The notes under the pieces are model-generated. The model did no database searches. It was not told the DNA's origin and was given only the letters and a program-made list of their open reading frames with translations. From contig NZ_LT985188.1 of assembly GCF_900289045.1 (NCBI RefSeq), forward strand, positions 248,001-312,000: a DNA stretch of 64,000 bases. Reading direction: 5' to 3'. Made by a program: the position numbers and the translations under genes. Below, one piece after another: positions 42,899-52,114 of this stretch (positions are counted from its first letter, which is position 1; the number at the start of each line of letters is the position of its first letter). The stretch comes from Micropruina glycogenica. GTDB taxonomy: Bacteria > Actinomycetota > Actinomycetes > Propionibacteriales > Propionibacteriaceae.

Positions 42899-43207
42899 TC
42901 AGCGCACCGCGTTGAACCAGCTGCCGCCGTAGTCGCGGTTCACGGTCTCGGCCGACTGCACCCTGACCCCCGCCACCTCGATGCCCTCGACCGACGCGTC
43001 GGCCAACAACCGACCGACCTGCGCGCGCAGGTCGACGACAACCGACAGTGCGTCCCGCTGCAGATCCGTCCCGGTGCCCAGCCACACCCACACCCACGCA
43101 TCCGGCGGCGAGGCGACATACTCGACCCGATCGACGCCCTCCGCGGCGAAGGCCGCTATCAGGTTCGCTCGCGCAGCTTCCAGCCGGTTCCAACGGAGGT
43201 CGCTCAC
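42899..43207 (-). CDS. Uncharacterised small protein
   Basis: 102 residues from GTG 43207 (the longer frame to 43276 lacks a ribosome site). Mixed alpha/beta composition: LEAARANLIAAFAAEGVDRV, EYVASPPDAWVWVWLGTGTD, VVVDLRAQVGRLLADASVEG, ETVNRDYGGSWFNAVR. No membrane segment or catalytic motif recognised. Converges with the NUDIX pseudogene. Confidence 0.6.
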   Translation of the reverse strand: MSDLRWNRLEAARANLIAAFAAEGVDRVEYVASPPDAWVWVWLGTGTDLQRDALSVVVDLRAQVGRLLADASVEGIEVAGVRVQSAETVNRDYGGSWFNAVR

Positions 43208-43609
43208 CTGACGATCTTCGCACCGGCTGGGGACGACGCTCTCGAAGAGGACTCCGAACCGTCGAGATTCCGGCATTCACCGAATGACGAAAGGCGCGGA
43301 TGAGGGTCGGCCGAAGATCCGCAGCGATGGTCATAACGGTGCGCTGGCGGCCGCGTTGGACGGCAGTCGCGAGCTGATCACGCCGGTGGTCAAGGCGGCT
43401 GAAATTCCGCGCGGCAGGCAAGAGCGCCTAGTGAAACGATGATTAACGAAACTACATTCACAATGAGGGGGAGGGCTTGCTTGTTCACGGTTGCGCAATA
43501 GATCGAGAATTCTCCGAGCAGAGAATCCAGTCGACGCGCAAACCGACGCTCACAAGGAGTTTCTCGACTCTTGGTCGAGTGTTGATCTCAGCTTGCGCCA
43601 AGCCATGTT
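43208..43609. other. AT-richer promoter region of the surface-protein gene
   Basis: 402 bp, no supportable gene. 43440-43640 is visibly richer in A and T than the rest of the window. Contains a small hairpin CTCGAC-TCTTG-GTCGAG (43563-43579). Probably the promoter and leader of the LPQTG protein; no clear boxes. Confidence 0.5.
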
Positions 43610-46600
43610 ATGCGCATTTCATCGCTGATAATGTGCGGCACGCAGCGGAGCACGACATTTCGACACGCCAACCCGGTGGCGGGCGAAGGGGTCCGCAGAG
43701 CGGGGAACGCCGTGGCGCAGGCTCAACGATTCGCGACGGGCGGTCGGGCACGTCGATACCTGACGGTGCTGACCGCATTCTTGCTGGCGCTCGGCTGGGT
43801 GCTCGGCCACCCGGTCAAGGCCTTCGCCGACGGCCCCACCACATTCAGCAACACCACCTCGATCGCCATTCCAGCCACCGGATCGCCCAACCAGATGGGC
43901 CAGGCCAGCCCGTACCCGTCGATCATCCCCGTGAGCGGTATGACCGGGGTCGTCACGAACGTCACGGTCACGTTCAACGGTCTGACCCATGGCGCGCTCA
44001 ATGACGTGGACGCGATGGTGGTGTCGCCCACCGGCGCCAACCTGGTCGTGCTGTCCGACCTCGGCGACCCGAACAGCCTGAGACTCGCCAACAACATCAA
44101 CCTGACCTTCTCGGATTCGGCCGCCTCGGGTGTTCCCGAGATCGTCAATGTGCCCAGCGGCACGTTTCCTCCCACGAACAACAACCCGGGAGCCGCGGTC
44201 GACAGTTTTCCGGCCCCGGCGCCCACCCCGTCCAGCCAGACCACCTTGGCGGGGGCTTTCGCCGGCATCAACCCCAACGGTGAATGGAGGCTGTTCATCG
44301 TCGACGACACCAGCGGCGAGGTGGGCAGCATGGCGGGCGGCTGGAGCCTGACCATCACCACCGAGGTCACAGCGGTTGCGACCACCACCACCGTGACCTC
44401 GTCGGACGCGACCTCGACCACGGGCGACCCGGTCACCTTCACCGCCTCGGTGCGGGCGGGTGCGACGCCCGTCACCGCCGGCACCGTGCAGTTCAGCAGC
44501 GACGGCACCAACGTGGGTGCCCCGGTGGCGTTGAACGGCTCCGGCACCGCCGGCCTCACCACGTCGGCCCTGGCCGAAGGCAGCCACCTGATTCGCGCCA
44601 CCTACAGCGGTGCCAGCGGATTGCTGACCAGCAACGGCACCATCACCCAACGGGTCGACAACGCCACCACCGTCACCGACACCACGTTCTGCAACACCGG
44701 CGTGATCACCGTGCCCAACGTGGGCCCCGCGTCGCCGTACCCGTCGAACATCTTCGTCACCGGGCTCACCGGGCAGATCACCAAGGTCACGGCGCAGGTG
44801 AAGGGTCTCACGCATCAGGCCCCGATCGACTTGGACGTGTTGCTGTCGGGCCCCGATTCGAGCCGCAACCTGTTCTTGATGAGCGATTCCGGCGGTCAGA
44901 CCCCGGTCAGCAACGTCACCCTCGACTTCGACGACGCCGCGGCGGGCTCGTTGCCCAACCCGCTGACCAGCGGCACCTTCATGCCCACCAGCACCGACGA
45001 TCAGAACGCCGACACCATGCCGGCGCCGGCCCCCGCCTCCAGCGGCGCGACGCAGTTGGCGACCTTCAACGGCCAGTCGCCCAACGGCACGTGGAGCCTG
45101 TGGGTCAGGGACGACGCCACCGGCGACAGCGGCAGCATCAGCGGGGGCTGGTGCCTGACCATCACCTCTGCGGTGCCGACCACGACGGCGCTGACCGCGA
45201 GCCCCAACCCGTCCACGGTCGGCCAGAGCGTCACGTTCACCGCCACGGTGGCCAGCGGCGGCAACCCGGTGAGCGCCGGCACCGTGCAGTTCTCGGACGG
45301 CCCCACCGACCTGGGCGCACCGGTATCGGTCAACGCCAGTGGGGTCGCCACCCTGACCACGTCGGCGCTGACCGCCGGCAGCCACACCATCACCGCCGAC
45401 TACTCCGGTACGTCCACCCTGCAGGAGAGCTCCGACTCGGTCGATCAGGTGGTCAACCGCGTCGCCACCGCGACCGTGCTCACCTCGAGCCCCAACCCGT
45501 CCACGGTCGGCCAGAGCGTCACCTTCACCGCCACGGTCACCGGTGGGGGCAGCCCGGTGGCCAGCGGCACCGTTCAGTTCTCGGACGGTGGCAGCAACCT
45601 GGGCGCGCCCATCGCCCTGGCCGCGGACGGCACGGCGACGTTCACCACCTCGGGGCTGGTCGCCGGAACGCATGCGATCAGGGCGAGTTTCGCAGCCACC
45701 GCCACTCACGGGGCCAGTTCGGATGACCTCGATCAGGTGGTCGACCTCGCCGCCTCGCTGACCACCCTGACCAGCAGCCTCAACCCGTCGGCGTTCGGCG
45801 ACCCCGTGACCTTCACGGCCACCGTCACCGCTGCCGGCGCTCCGGTGACCAGCGGCAACGTCACGTTCAGCGTCGACGGCACCGATGTCGGTACCGTCAC
45901 GGTGTCAGTCGCCGGCGTGGCAACATTCGCGACCGCGAGCATCGGTGGGGGCACCCACACGGTGGCCGCCCGCTACCTGGGTACACCGGCACTCGGCGTC
46001 AGTTCGGCCAATCTCAGCCAGGTGGTAGGCCAGCGGGCGTCCAGCACGACCGTGACGTCGAGCCTCAACCCGGCCGCGTTCGGCGCCACCGTCAGCTTCA
46101 CGGCCACGGTCACCGCGGGCGGTGCGCCTGTGACGTCGGGCACGGTGCAGTTCAGCGTGGGCGGCACGCCGGTGGGCCTGCCCATCGCTGTCGCGGCCGA
46201 CGGCACCGCCGTGCTCACCCAGGCCGGCGGCCTCGAACCGGGCACGTTCACCATGACCGCGACCTACTCGGGCACGGACGACATCGCCGGCAGCAGTGGC
46301 AGCGTCAGCCAGGTCGTCCAGGGTCGGCCCACCACCACGGTGCTGACCGGTCCGGACAGGTCGTCGCTGGGCACCGAGGCGATGTTCACCGCCACCGTCT
46401 CCTCGGCGGGGGCCCCGGTGAGCGCAGGCAGCGTCGTGTTCGCGGTCGACGGAGTGCCCGTCGGCGGCGAGGTCGGCGTCGACGGCTCGGGGCAGGCGAC
46501 GTTCACCACCTCGGACCTGTCCTACGGCGACCACACCGTCACCGCGACCTACAGCGACCCGGCCGGCGGGTACCACTCGAGTAGCGGCAGCCTCACGCAT

Positions 46601-47344
46601 CGGGTGTTCGTCGAGTTCGCGATCGTCGGAACGCCCTACCAGGTCGCCGAGGGTGAGTCCCTGACCCTGCAGGCGACCGGCTCGCCGGGCGCCACCTTCG
46701 GTTGGGACCTCAACGGCGACGGGGACTACAGCGACGCCACCGGCCTGAACCCGACCCTGACCTGGGCGCAACTCGAGGCGCTCGGCATCGATGACGGACC
46801 CAGCACCCACCAGATTCAACTCCGGAGCACCAGTCCGGACGTGGGCTCAGCGTTGGCAACGGCGCTCACCGTCACCAACACCGCTCCCGACTCGGTGCTC
46901 ACCGGTGATTTGACCGCCACCGTCGGACGTCCGTTCACCATCAAGGTCGGTGCCGACGACCCGTCGTCGGCCGACATGGCGGCGATGTTCACCTACACCG
47001 TCGACTGGGGCGACGGCTCGCCGGTCGAAACCGTGACCGGCCCGGCCGACCCACCCGTGACGCACACCTACACCACCGAAGGCACGTTCGACGCCTCGTT
47101 CACCGCCACCGACAAGGACGGCGGCACGGGGCCGGGCACGACGGTTCAGGTGGTGTCGCAACGGCAGGCGGCGCCCACACCGTCACCGTCACCGACCGAC
47201 GATTCGAACGACGACGACGACCTGCCGCAAACCGGTGCCGACGCGAACCTGGGCCTGTTGTGGGCCGGTCTGGTGTTCGTGTCCGTGGGCGCGGTGGTGA
47301 TGGTCGCCGCACTGATCGGACGGGGCCGCCGCCGGCAGGGCTGA
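43610..47344 (+). CDS. LPQTG cell-wall-anchored protein with Ig-like and P-domain-like repeats
   Basis: 1244 residues. Signal segment at ~49-75 (YLTVLTAFLLALGWVLGHPV ending AFADG). Two related ~165-residue domains at ~77-254 and ~355-521 (VTNVTVTFNGLTHGALNDVD, NGEWRLFIVDDTSGEVGSMA, GGWSLTI) look like proprotein-convertase P domains. Six Ig-like repeats of ~95 residues (TSSPNPSTVGQSVTFTATVT ... GTVQFSDGG) at ~257-352 and ~522-999. Then PKD-like modules (~1002-1183), a Pro/Ser/Asp linker, LPQTG at 1205-1209, a hydrophobic helix and RRRQG. Sortase substrate, probably adhesion. Start uncertain: GTG 43711 is closer to the signal segment. Confidence 0.9.
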   Translation: MRISSLIMCGTQRSTTFRHANPVAGEGVRRAGNAVAQAQRFATGGRARRYLTVLTAFLLALGWVLGHPVKAFADGPTTFSNTTSIAIPATGSPNQMGQASPYPSIIPVSGMTGVVTNVTVTFNGLTHGALNDVDAMVVSPTGANLVVLSDLGDPNSLRLANNINLTFSDSAASGVPEIVNVPSGTFPPTNNNPGAAVDSFPAPAPTPSSQTTLAGAFAGINPNGEWRLFIVDDTSGEVGSMAGGWSLTITTEVTAVATTTTVTSSDATSTTGDPVTFTASVRAGATPVTAGTVQFSSDGTNVGAPVALNGSGTAGLTTSALAEGSHLIRATYSGASGLLTSNGTITQRVDNATTVTDTTFCNTGVITVPNVGPASPYPSNIFVTGLTGQITKVTAQVKGLTHQAPIDLDVLLSGPDSSRNLFLMSDSGGQTPVSNVTLDFDDAAAGSLPNPLTSGTFMPTSTDDQNADTMPAPAPASSGATQLATFNGQSPNGTWSLWVRDDATGDSGSISGGWCLTITSAVPTTTALTASPNPSTVGQSVTFTATVASGGNPVSAGTVQFSDGPTDLGAPVSVNASGVATLTTSALTAGSHTITADYSGTSTLQESSDSVDQVVNRVATATVLTSSPNPSTVGQSVTFTATVTGGGSPVASGTVQFSDGGSNLGAPIALAADGTATFTTSGLVAGTHAIRASFAATATHGASSDDLDQVVDLAASLTTLTSSLNPSAFGDPVTFTATVTAAGAPVTSGNVTFSVDGTDVGTVTVSVAGVATFATASIGGGTHTVAARYLGTPALGVSSANLSQVVGQRASSTTVTSSLNPAAFGATVSFTATVTAGGAPVTSGTVQFSVGGTPVGLPIAVAADGTAVLTQAGGLEPGTFTMTATYSGTDDIAGSSGSVSQVVQGRPTTTVLTGPDRSSLGTEAMFTATVSSAGAPVSAGSVVFAVDGVPVGGEVGVDGSGQATFTTSDLSYGDHTVTATYSDPAGGYHSSSGSLTHRVFVEFAIVGTPYQVAEGESLTLQATGSPGATFGWDLNGDGDYSDATGLNPTLTWAQLEALGIDDGPSTHQIQLRSTSPDVGSALATALTVTNTAPDSVLTGDLTATVGRPFTIKVGADDPSSADMAAMFTYTVDWGDGSPVETVTGPADPPVTHTYTTEGTFDASFTATDKDGGTGPGTTVQVVSQRQAAPTPSPSPTDDSNDDDDLPQTGADANLGLLWAGLVFVSVGAVVMVAALIGRGRRRQG

Positions 47345-47383
47345 CCCGCTGATGGGACGCCCCCTGTCGGGTGCGGTTGAGGG

Positions 47384-47508
47384 ATCCCGGCGTTCGCCGG
47401 GATGACGAGAAGGCGTGTCGGGCTGCGCAGTGCTTGGTCGTCATTCCGGCGGACGCCGGAATCTCTGCCGGTCGAGCTCGTCGAGACCCGTCCTGAGCGG
47501 GTCTCGAC
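47384..47508. terminator. Hairpins between convergent genes (two REPs and a GTCGAG hairpin)
   Basis: REP ATCCCGGC-GTTC-GCCGGGAT (47384-47403), REP ATTCCGGC-GGAC-GCCGGAAT (47443-47462) and GTCGAGACCCG-TCCTGAG-CGGGTCTCGAC (47480-47508, perfect 11-bp stem, 7-nt loop). They separate the surface-protein stop from the convergent gene end at 47527. The last one is a credible bidirectional terminator without U-tract. Confidence 0.6.
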
Positions 47509-47526
47509 ACGCTCGCCCAGCGCTCG

Positions 47527-48120
47527 TCAACCCGCGGCGGTGCGCGTCGTGCGGGCCAGGTAGGCCAACCCGCGCGGACTGAGTTCGTAGCCCACCGGGT
47601 GGCTGATCGTCAGCCCGAGGTTCTTCAGCTTGCGCACGTCGATCTTGAACGGTGCGGTCTCGCGGCCCACGGACGCCGCCAGGTCGGGTGCCCGCACCTG
47701 TGGACGCTGCCCGATCAAGGCCAGGGTGGCCATCGTCCAGGGGCCGAAACTGCTGGCCCGGTCGAACCGCTCGAGCCTGGCATCCAGCGCCGCGACGTCG
47801 GCGTCGCTGAGTGCATCGTCGCTTCTCAAGGCGATGCGCGGGTCTTCGCCGACCCACGACAAGCCGATGCGGTAGACCGGCCAGCCGATCTCACCCGAGA
47901 GCCGCTTGCGCACCGATGTCGCGTCGCGATGACCGGCGCGCGCCGCCTCGTCGTCCGAGATCAGCTCAAGGTCGACGACGTCGATCGTCTCGACCCTGAT
48001 CACCCCGGCGGACGTGCGGAACTGCGCGCCGGGCTTCACGTCGGGTCGACGCCAGCGGCGAAAGGCGAGCGTCACCGTTCCGTCGCGCACGCCCTGGGCG
48101 ATCATGGGTGGGAGCAGCAC
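47527..48120 (-). CDS. ASCH-like domain protein with winged-helix tail
   Basis: 197 residues (ATG 48105 also possible). LPPMIAQGVRDGTVTLAFRR, WRRPDVKPGAQFRTSAGVIR and VETIDVVDLELISDDEAARA have the arrangement of ASCH/PUA-like RNA-binding domains (strand, K/R-G, then D-x-G). The remaining part, GPWTMATLALIGQRPQVRAP, FKIDVRKLKNLGLTISHPVG, YELSPRGLAYL, looks like a winged helix. Probably a nucleic-acid-binding regulator; function unknown. Divergent from the SNF2 helicase, 35 bp from its start. Confidence 0.78.
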   Translation of the reverse strand: MLLPPMIAQGVRDGTVTLAFRRWRRPDVKPGAQFRTSAGVIRVETIDVVDLELISDDEAARAGHRDATSVRKRLSGEIGWPVYRIGLSWVGEDPRIALRSDDALSDADVAALDARLERFDRASSFGPWTMATLALIGQRPQVRAPDLAASVGRETAPFKIDVRKLKNLGLTISHPVGYELSPRGLAYLARTTRTAAG

Positions 48121-48141
48121 CGCACCATTGTCGCGCCGGGG

Positions 48142-48147
48142 TACGGT
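48142..48147 (+). promoter_or_regulatory. -10 box of probably leaderless SNF2 mRNA
   Basis: TACGGT, then GTTGCGCG, then ATG 48156. No Shine-Dalgarno site; a TANNNT box 8 nt before ATG. Confidence 0.45.
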
Positions 48148-48155
48148 GTTGCGCG

Positions 48156-51100
48156 ATGCCCAACCTCAAGTACCCGGCCTGGGTGAGCGACCTTAGCGAG
48201 CCACGCATCGCCCAGATGTTCACCCGCGACACGATCGCCCGCGGCCGGGCCTACGCAGAGCAGGGCCGGGTCGGCCACATCGCGGTCGGCTCGGGCACCG
48301 GCGGTTCGCTGGTGCAGGCGCAGGTGCGCGGGTCGTCTTTCCACGCCTACGCCACCGTGCTGCGCCACGACGCCGCGACCAACTCGTTGAGCAGCACCTG
48401 TTCGTGCCCGGTGCGGCACTCCTGCAAGCATGCGGTGGCCCTGCTGTGGCACATGCGCACGGTGAACCTGCGCGCGCTGACTCCGGCCTGGCAACGCGCG
48501 CTCACCGAGGTGACGGCCGGCGCCGGCCGGATGGGCAAGGGCGAACCGCTCGGCATTCAGGTCAGCCGGCCGAACGGCCGGGTGCACTTGCGTCCCCTGG
48601 TCTGGGGACGATCCGGACGCTGGGTGAAGTCGGGCATCACCTGGGACCAGGTCGGCTACCCCTGGCAGGGCAACTACCGCGAAGAGCACCGCACGGCGAT
48701 GGCCGGGCTGGCCCGCACCCGCGACCAGCGCACCGGGGCGAGCTTCTACTACAACCGGGGGCGGGCGGACGAGCTGTGGCTCGCCGAGCTGGGCTCCGGG
48801 GTCTGGTACTGGCTGCGTCAGGCGATCGCGGCCGGGGTCGAGCTGGTGCCGGGGCCCGGCCTGGAGGCCGTCCGGATCGCCGATGAGCCGGCCCACCTGG
48901 CCAGCCGGCTGAGCCGCACCGCCACCGGCCTGGAACTGCGCACGTTCGCCCAATCGTCCGAGCTCGAACGGGCGGTACCCCTGTCGGATTTGCTCGGCGA
49001 CCCGCCGCACGGCTTCGTGATCGAGGCGGCCGAGGAGTTGCTGCTGGTGCCGTTCGTCGAGCCGCTGAACTCGGGCCAGAAGGCGTTGCTGCTGCAGCAC
49101 GCCCGGCTGCAGATTCCCGACGCCGAGGTGCCCGCGTTCGCGGCCCAGTTCTATCCGCCGCTGCGCCGGCTGACCGCCGTTGTGGCCGACGCCGACGTCG
49201 CGCTGCCCGAGCCCGAGCCGCCCCGGCTGCTGCTGCGGGTGGCGTTTCTGCCCGACCACGTCAGCGAGCTGCGCTGGGCGGTCCGGTACCGGGTGGGCGA
49301 GGGGGCATTGGACGTCGGGCTCGACCCCGGCCACGAACCCGAGCCGTTTCGCGACCTCGAGCTCGAGGCGGGGCTGTTCGGCGCGCTGCCGAGCGGGCCC
49401 TGGCCCAGCCTCACCGTCGGTGAGGTGCGGCGTCCGGTCGAGACGGCGAGGCTGATCGGCCCGGCCACCGCGCAGTTGGCCGAACTGTGGCTCGAACGGT
49501 TGCGCGCACTCGGCGTGCTGGTCGAGGTGACCGGACGCCCCGCCGACTACCGGTTGGCCACCGAGGCCCCCGAGGTGACCCTCAGCGTCACCGACCCGCC
49601 CGAGGGTGCCGACTGGTTCAACCTGGGCGTGCGGGTGAGCATCGAGGGCGAACCGGTCGAGTACCGCGAGCTGTTCTATGCGCTGGCCACCGGTCAGACG
49701 CACCTGATTCTGCCGTCCGGCACCTGGTTCAGCCTGGAGCTCCCCGAGTTGGAGCAGCTGCGCTTGCTGATCGCCGAGGCGCGCGAGTTGGGCGGCGACG
49801 CGGGCGACGGGCAGGTGCGGCTGCGCACCGAGCACGCCGGACTGTGGGAGGAGCTGGTCTCGCTGGGGGTGGTCGCCGAGCAGTCGGCGGCGTGGACCCG
49901 CGCGGCGTCCGCCCTGCTCGATCTGGACGAGCTGCCGCAACCGCCGGTGCCGAAGGGGCTGACGGCAACCCTGCGCCCTTACCAGGATCTCGGCTTCCGG
50001 TGGCTGCACTTTCTGCACGCCGCCCGGCTGGGCGGCATCCTCGCCGACGACATGGGCCTGGGCAAGACCGTCCAGGCGCTGGCGTTGGCGTGCGCGCTGA
50101 AAGAGGCGGGCGAGCTCGACCGTCCGCTACTGGTGGTGGCCCCGACCTCGGTGCTGAGCACCTGGGCCGAGCAGGCCGCGCGGTTCGCGCCGGGGCTTGT
50201 GGTGCGGCTGGTCACGCAAACGTCGAAGAAACGGAACGAGCCGCTGGCCGCACTGGCCGCGGGCGCCGACATCGTGGTCACCTCGTACACGCTGGTGCGG
50301 CTCGACGAGGACGAGTACGTCGACCAGCCGTGGTCGGTGGTGCTGCTCGACGAGGCGCAGTTCGTGAAGAACCGGCAGGCCCGCGGGCACCAGTCGGTGC
50401 GCAAGCTGCGGGCGCGCACCAAGTTCGCGATCACCGGCACGCCGCTGGAGAACAACCTGATGGACCTGTGGGCGCTGCTGTCGATCGTCTCGCCCGGGCT
50501 GTTCGCCGACCCGGCGGCGTTCACCGAGCGCTACCGGCGTCCGATCGAGAACGGGTCAGACCCCGAGGCGTTGGGCCGGCTGCACCGGCGGGTGCGGCCG
50601 CTGATGCTGCGGCGCACCAAAGAGACCGTGGCCGCCGAGCTGCCCCCGAAGCAGGAGCAGGTGCTGTCGATCGAGCTGTCGCCGGCGCACCGCAAGCTCT
50701 ACGACAAGCAGCTGGCCGCTGAGCGCAAGAAGGTGCTCGGTCTGGTCGACGACCTGCGCCGCAACCGCATCACGATTCTGGCCTCTCTCACCACGCTGCG
50801 GCAGTTGGCCCTCTCGCCGGCGCTGGTGCTGCCCGACCAGGCGGCGACCTCAGCCAAGATCGACACGTTGATCGACCTGGTCACCGAGCTGGCCGCCGAG
50901 GGCCACCGGGCGTTGGTGTTCAGCCAGTTCACCACCTACCTGGGCATGGTGCGCGAGCGGTTGACCGCCGAGGGCCTCGGCACCGTCTATCTCGACGGAC
51001 GCACCCGTGACCGGGCGGCGCGCATCGAGCAGTTCCGCGACGGCAACGACCCGGTGTTTCTGATCAGCCTCAAGGCCGGCGGGTTCGGCCTCACCCTGAC

Positions 51101-51356
51101 CGAGGCCGACTACGTGTTCATTCTCGACCCGTGGTGGAATCCGGCGGCCGAACTGCAGGCCATCGACCGCACCCACCGCATCGGGCAAGACAAGCACGTC
51201 ATGGTGTACCGCCTGGTCAGCGCCGACACGATCGAAGAGAAGGTGGTCGCCCTGCAGGCCCGCAAGCGCGACCTGTTCGACAAGGTGGTCGGCGAAGCCG
51301 GCGACCTCGCCGCCCCGCTGACCGCCGACGACATCAGGGGTCTGCTGGAGCCGTAG
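48156..51356 (+). CDS. SWIM zinc-finger SNF2-family helicase/ATPase
   Basis: 1066 residues from ATG 48156. SWIM motif CSCPVRHSCKHAVALLWH (~83-100, C-x-C-x5-C-x-H). A ~500-residue middle region of mixed fold typical of these bacterial SNF2 proteins. SNF2 ATPase from ~600: LRPYQDLGFRWLHFLHAARL, GGILADDMGLGKTVQALALA (Walker A), DEAQ box VVLLDEAQFVKN. Helicase C: VFSQFTTYLGMVRERL, LKAGGFGLTLTEADYVFILD, RTHRIGQDKHVMVYRLVSAD. ATP-driven DNA translocase, possibly acting in repair or transcription. Full length. Followed by hairpin repeats. Confidence 0.95.
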   Translation: MPNLKYPAWVSDLSEPRIAQMFTRDTIARGRAYAEQGRVGHIAVGSGTGGSLVQAQVRGSSFHAYATVLRHDAATNSLSSTCSCPVRHSCKHAVALLWHMRTVNLRALTPAWQRALTEVTAGAGRMGKGEPLGIQVSRPNGRVHLRPLVWGRSGRWVKSGITWDQVGYPWQGNYREEHRTAMAGLARTRDQRTGASFYYNRGRADELWLAELGSGVWYWLRQAIAAGVELVPGPGLEAVRIADEPAHLASRLSRTATGLELRTFAQSSELERAVPLSDLLGDPPHGFVIEAAEELLLVPFVEPLNSGQKALLLQHARLQIPDAEVPAFAAQFYPPLRRLTAVVADADVALPEPEPPRLLLRVAFLPDHVSELRWAVRYRVGEGALDVGLDPGHEPEPFRDLELEAGLFGALPSGPWPSLTVGEVRRPVETARLIGPATAQLAELWLERLRALGVLVEVTGRPADYRLATEAPEVTLSVTDPPEGADWFNLGVRVSIEGEPVEYRELFYALATGQTHLILPSGTWFSLELPELEQLRLLIAEARELGGDAGDGQVRLRTEHAGLWEELVSLGVVAEQSAAWTRAASALLDLDELPQPPVPKGLTATLRPYQDLGFRWLHFLHAARLGGILADDMGLGKTVQALALACALKEAGELDRPLLVVAPTSVLSTWAEQAARFAPGLVVRLVTQTSKKRNEPLAALAAGADIVVTSYTLVRLDEDEYVDQPWSVVLLDEAQFVKNRQARGHQSVRKLRARTKFAITGTPLENNLMDLWALLSIVSPGLFADPAAFTERYRRPIENGSDPEALGRLHRRVRPLMLRRTKETVAAELPPKQEQVLSIELSPAHRKLYDKQLAAERKKVLGLVDDLRRNRITILASLTTLRQLALSPALVLPDQAATSAKIDTLIDLVTELAAEGHRALVFSQFTTYLGMVRERLTAEGLGTVYLDGRTRDRAARIEQFRDGNDPVFLISLKAGGFGLTLTEADYVFILDPWWNPAAELQAIDRTHRIGQDKHVMVYRLVSADTIEEKVVALQARKRDLFDKVVGEAGDLAAPLTADDIRGLLEP

Positions 51357-51424
51357 GTCGTTGCGTGAGATCGGCGGGGGACTCGTCGTCCCGGCGATCT
51401 CTGGTGCGGTGCGCCGGTGGTGAG

Positions 51425-51520
51425 ATCCCGGATCACGTCCGGGATGACGGTGAGCCCCGAGGTCCGAGGCTCCGGGCCCCGGAAGGTGGCGGAGATCCCG
51501 GATCAAAGTCCGCGATGACG
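51425..51520. repeat. Second-class REP hairpins
   Basis: ATCCCGG-ATCACGT-CCGGGAT (51425-51445) and a degenerate second copy, AGATCCCGGATCAAAGTCCG (from ~51491). Same GATC/GATGAC flanks as the REP family but a different 7-nt loop; similar to the copy near 37753. Confidence 0.6.
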
Positions 51521-51534
51521 GTGTGAGCGCAGCG

Positions 51535-51695
51535 TCAGCTCGCCAGACGCGGGTCGATCAGGGTCAACGCACGGTCCACCGCTGCAGGGGCGTCCGCGCG
51601 GTCGGGTTGGCCCACCACCACGCCGTGCACCATGTGGATGAACAGCAGAATGTCGGCCATCGACCAGCCGGGGTCGGCCAGCCCGGCCGCCTGAG
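51535..51695 (-). pseudogene. TetR-type regulator C-terminal fragment
   Basis: [20 protein letters not shown] and [20 protein letters not shown], then [11 protein letters not shown] and a stop: the last helices of a TetR ligand-binding domain. HTH and most of the protein are absent. It abuts the KstD remnant head to head. Family call by eye. Confidence 0.5.
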
Positions 51696-51966
51696 CCCGA
51701 GATCGGCGTCGAAGGCAACCGCCTGGCTGACACCGTGGCGCGGGGTGCCCGGTGATCTGGGCACCAAGGGCGGGGTGGTCACTGACGCCGACGCGCGCGT
51801 GCTGCGCGCCGACGGTTCGGTGATCGAGGGCCTGTACGCGGCCGGCAACAACTCGGCGTCGGTGATGGGGCGCACCTACCCGGGGCCCGGCTCGACGCTG
51901 GGCCCGGCCGCCGTGTTCGGCTACCTGGCCGCGCGGCACGTCGCGGCCGCCGTGCCGGTGGCCTGA
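51690..51966 (+). pseudogene. 3-ketosteroid delta-1-dehydrogenase (KstD)-like C-terminal fragment
   Basis: A first piece ([14 protein letters not shown]) and, after a deletion with frame change near 51745, [40 protein letters not shown] and [20 protein letters not shown]. The latter is the flavin-binding C-terminus of the KstD/fumarate reductase flavoprotein family. The FAD N-terminus and active-site Tyr regions are missing. Confidence 0.82.
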
Positions 51967-52114
51967 CAAGGGGGACGACGGGCGGACCGGTCTGCGCGAC
52001 CGGTCGGGGGACCGTCCGTCGTCCTACCCTTCGGCCCTTCGCTCTGCGACTAACTCGATCCATTGGCGAAAGGGGCGCGGCGACATTAGCGTTCAGGTGA
52101 GCGAAGGGGCTGCG

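Noticed and set aside
43619-45709. 696-codon minus-strand frame
   Set aside because: Antisense of the LPQTG protein; repeats mirror the Ig repeats.
48102-50018. 638-codon minus-strand frame
   Set aside because: Antisense of the SNF2 helicase and overlapping its start region; no domain signature.
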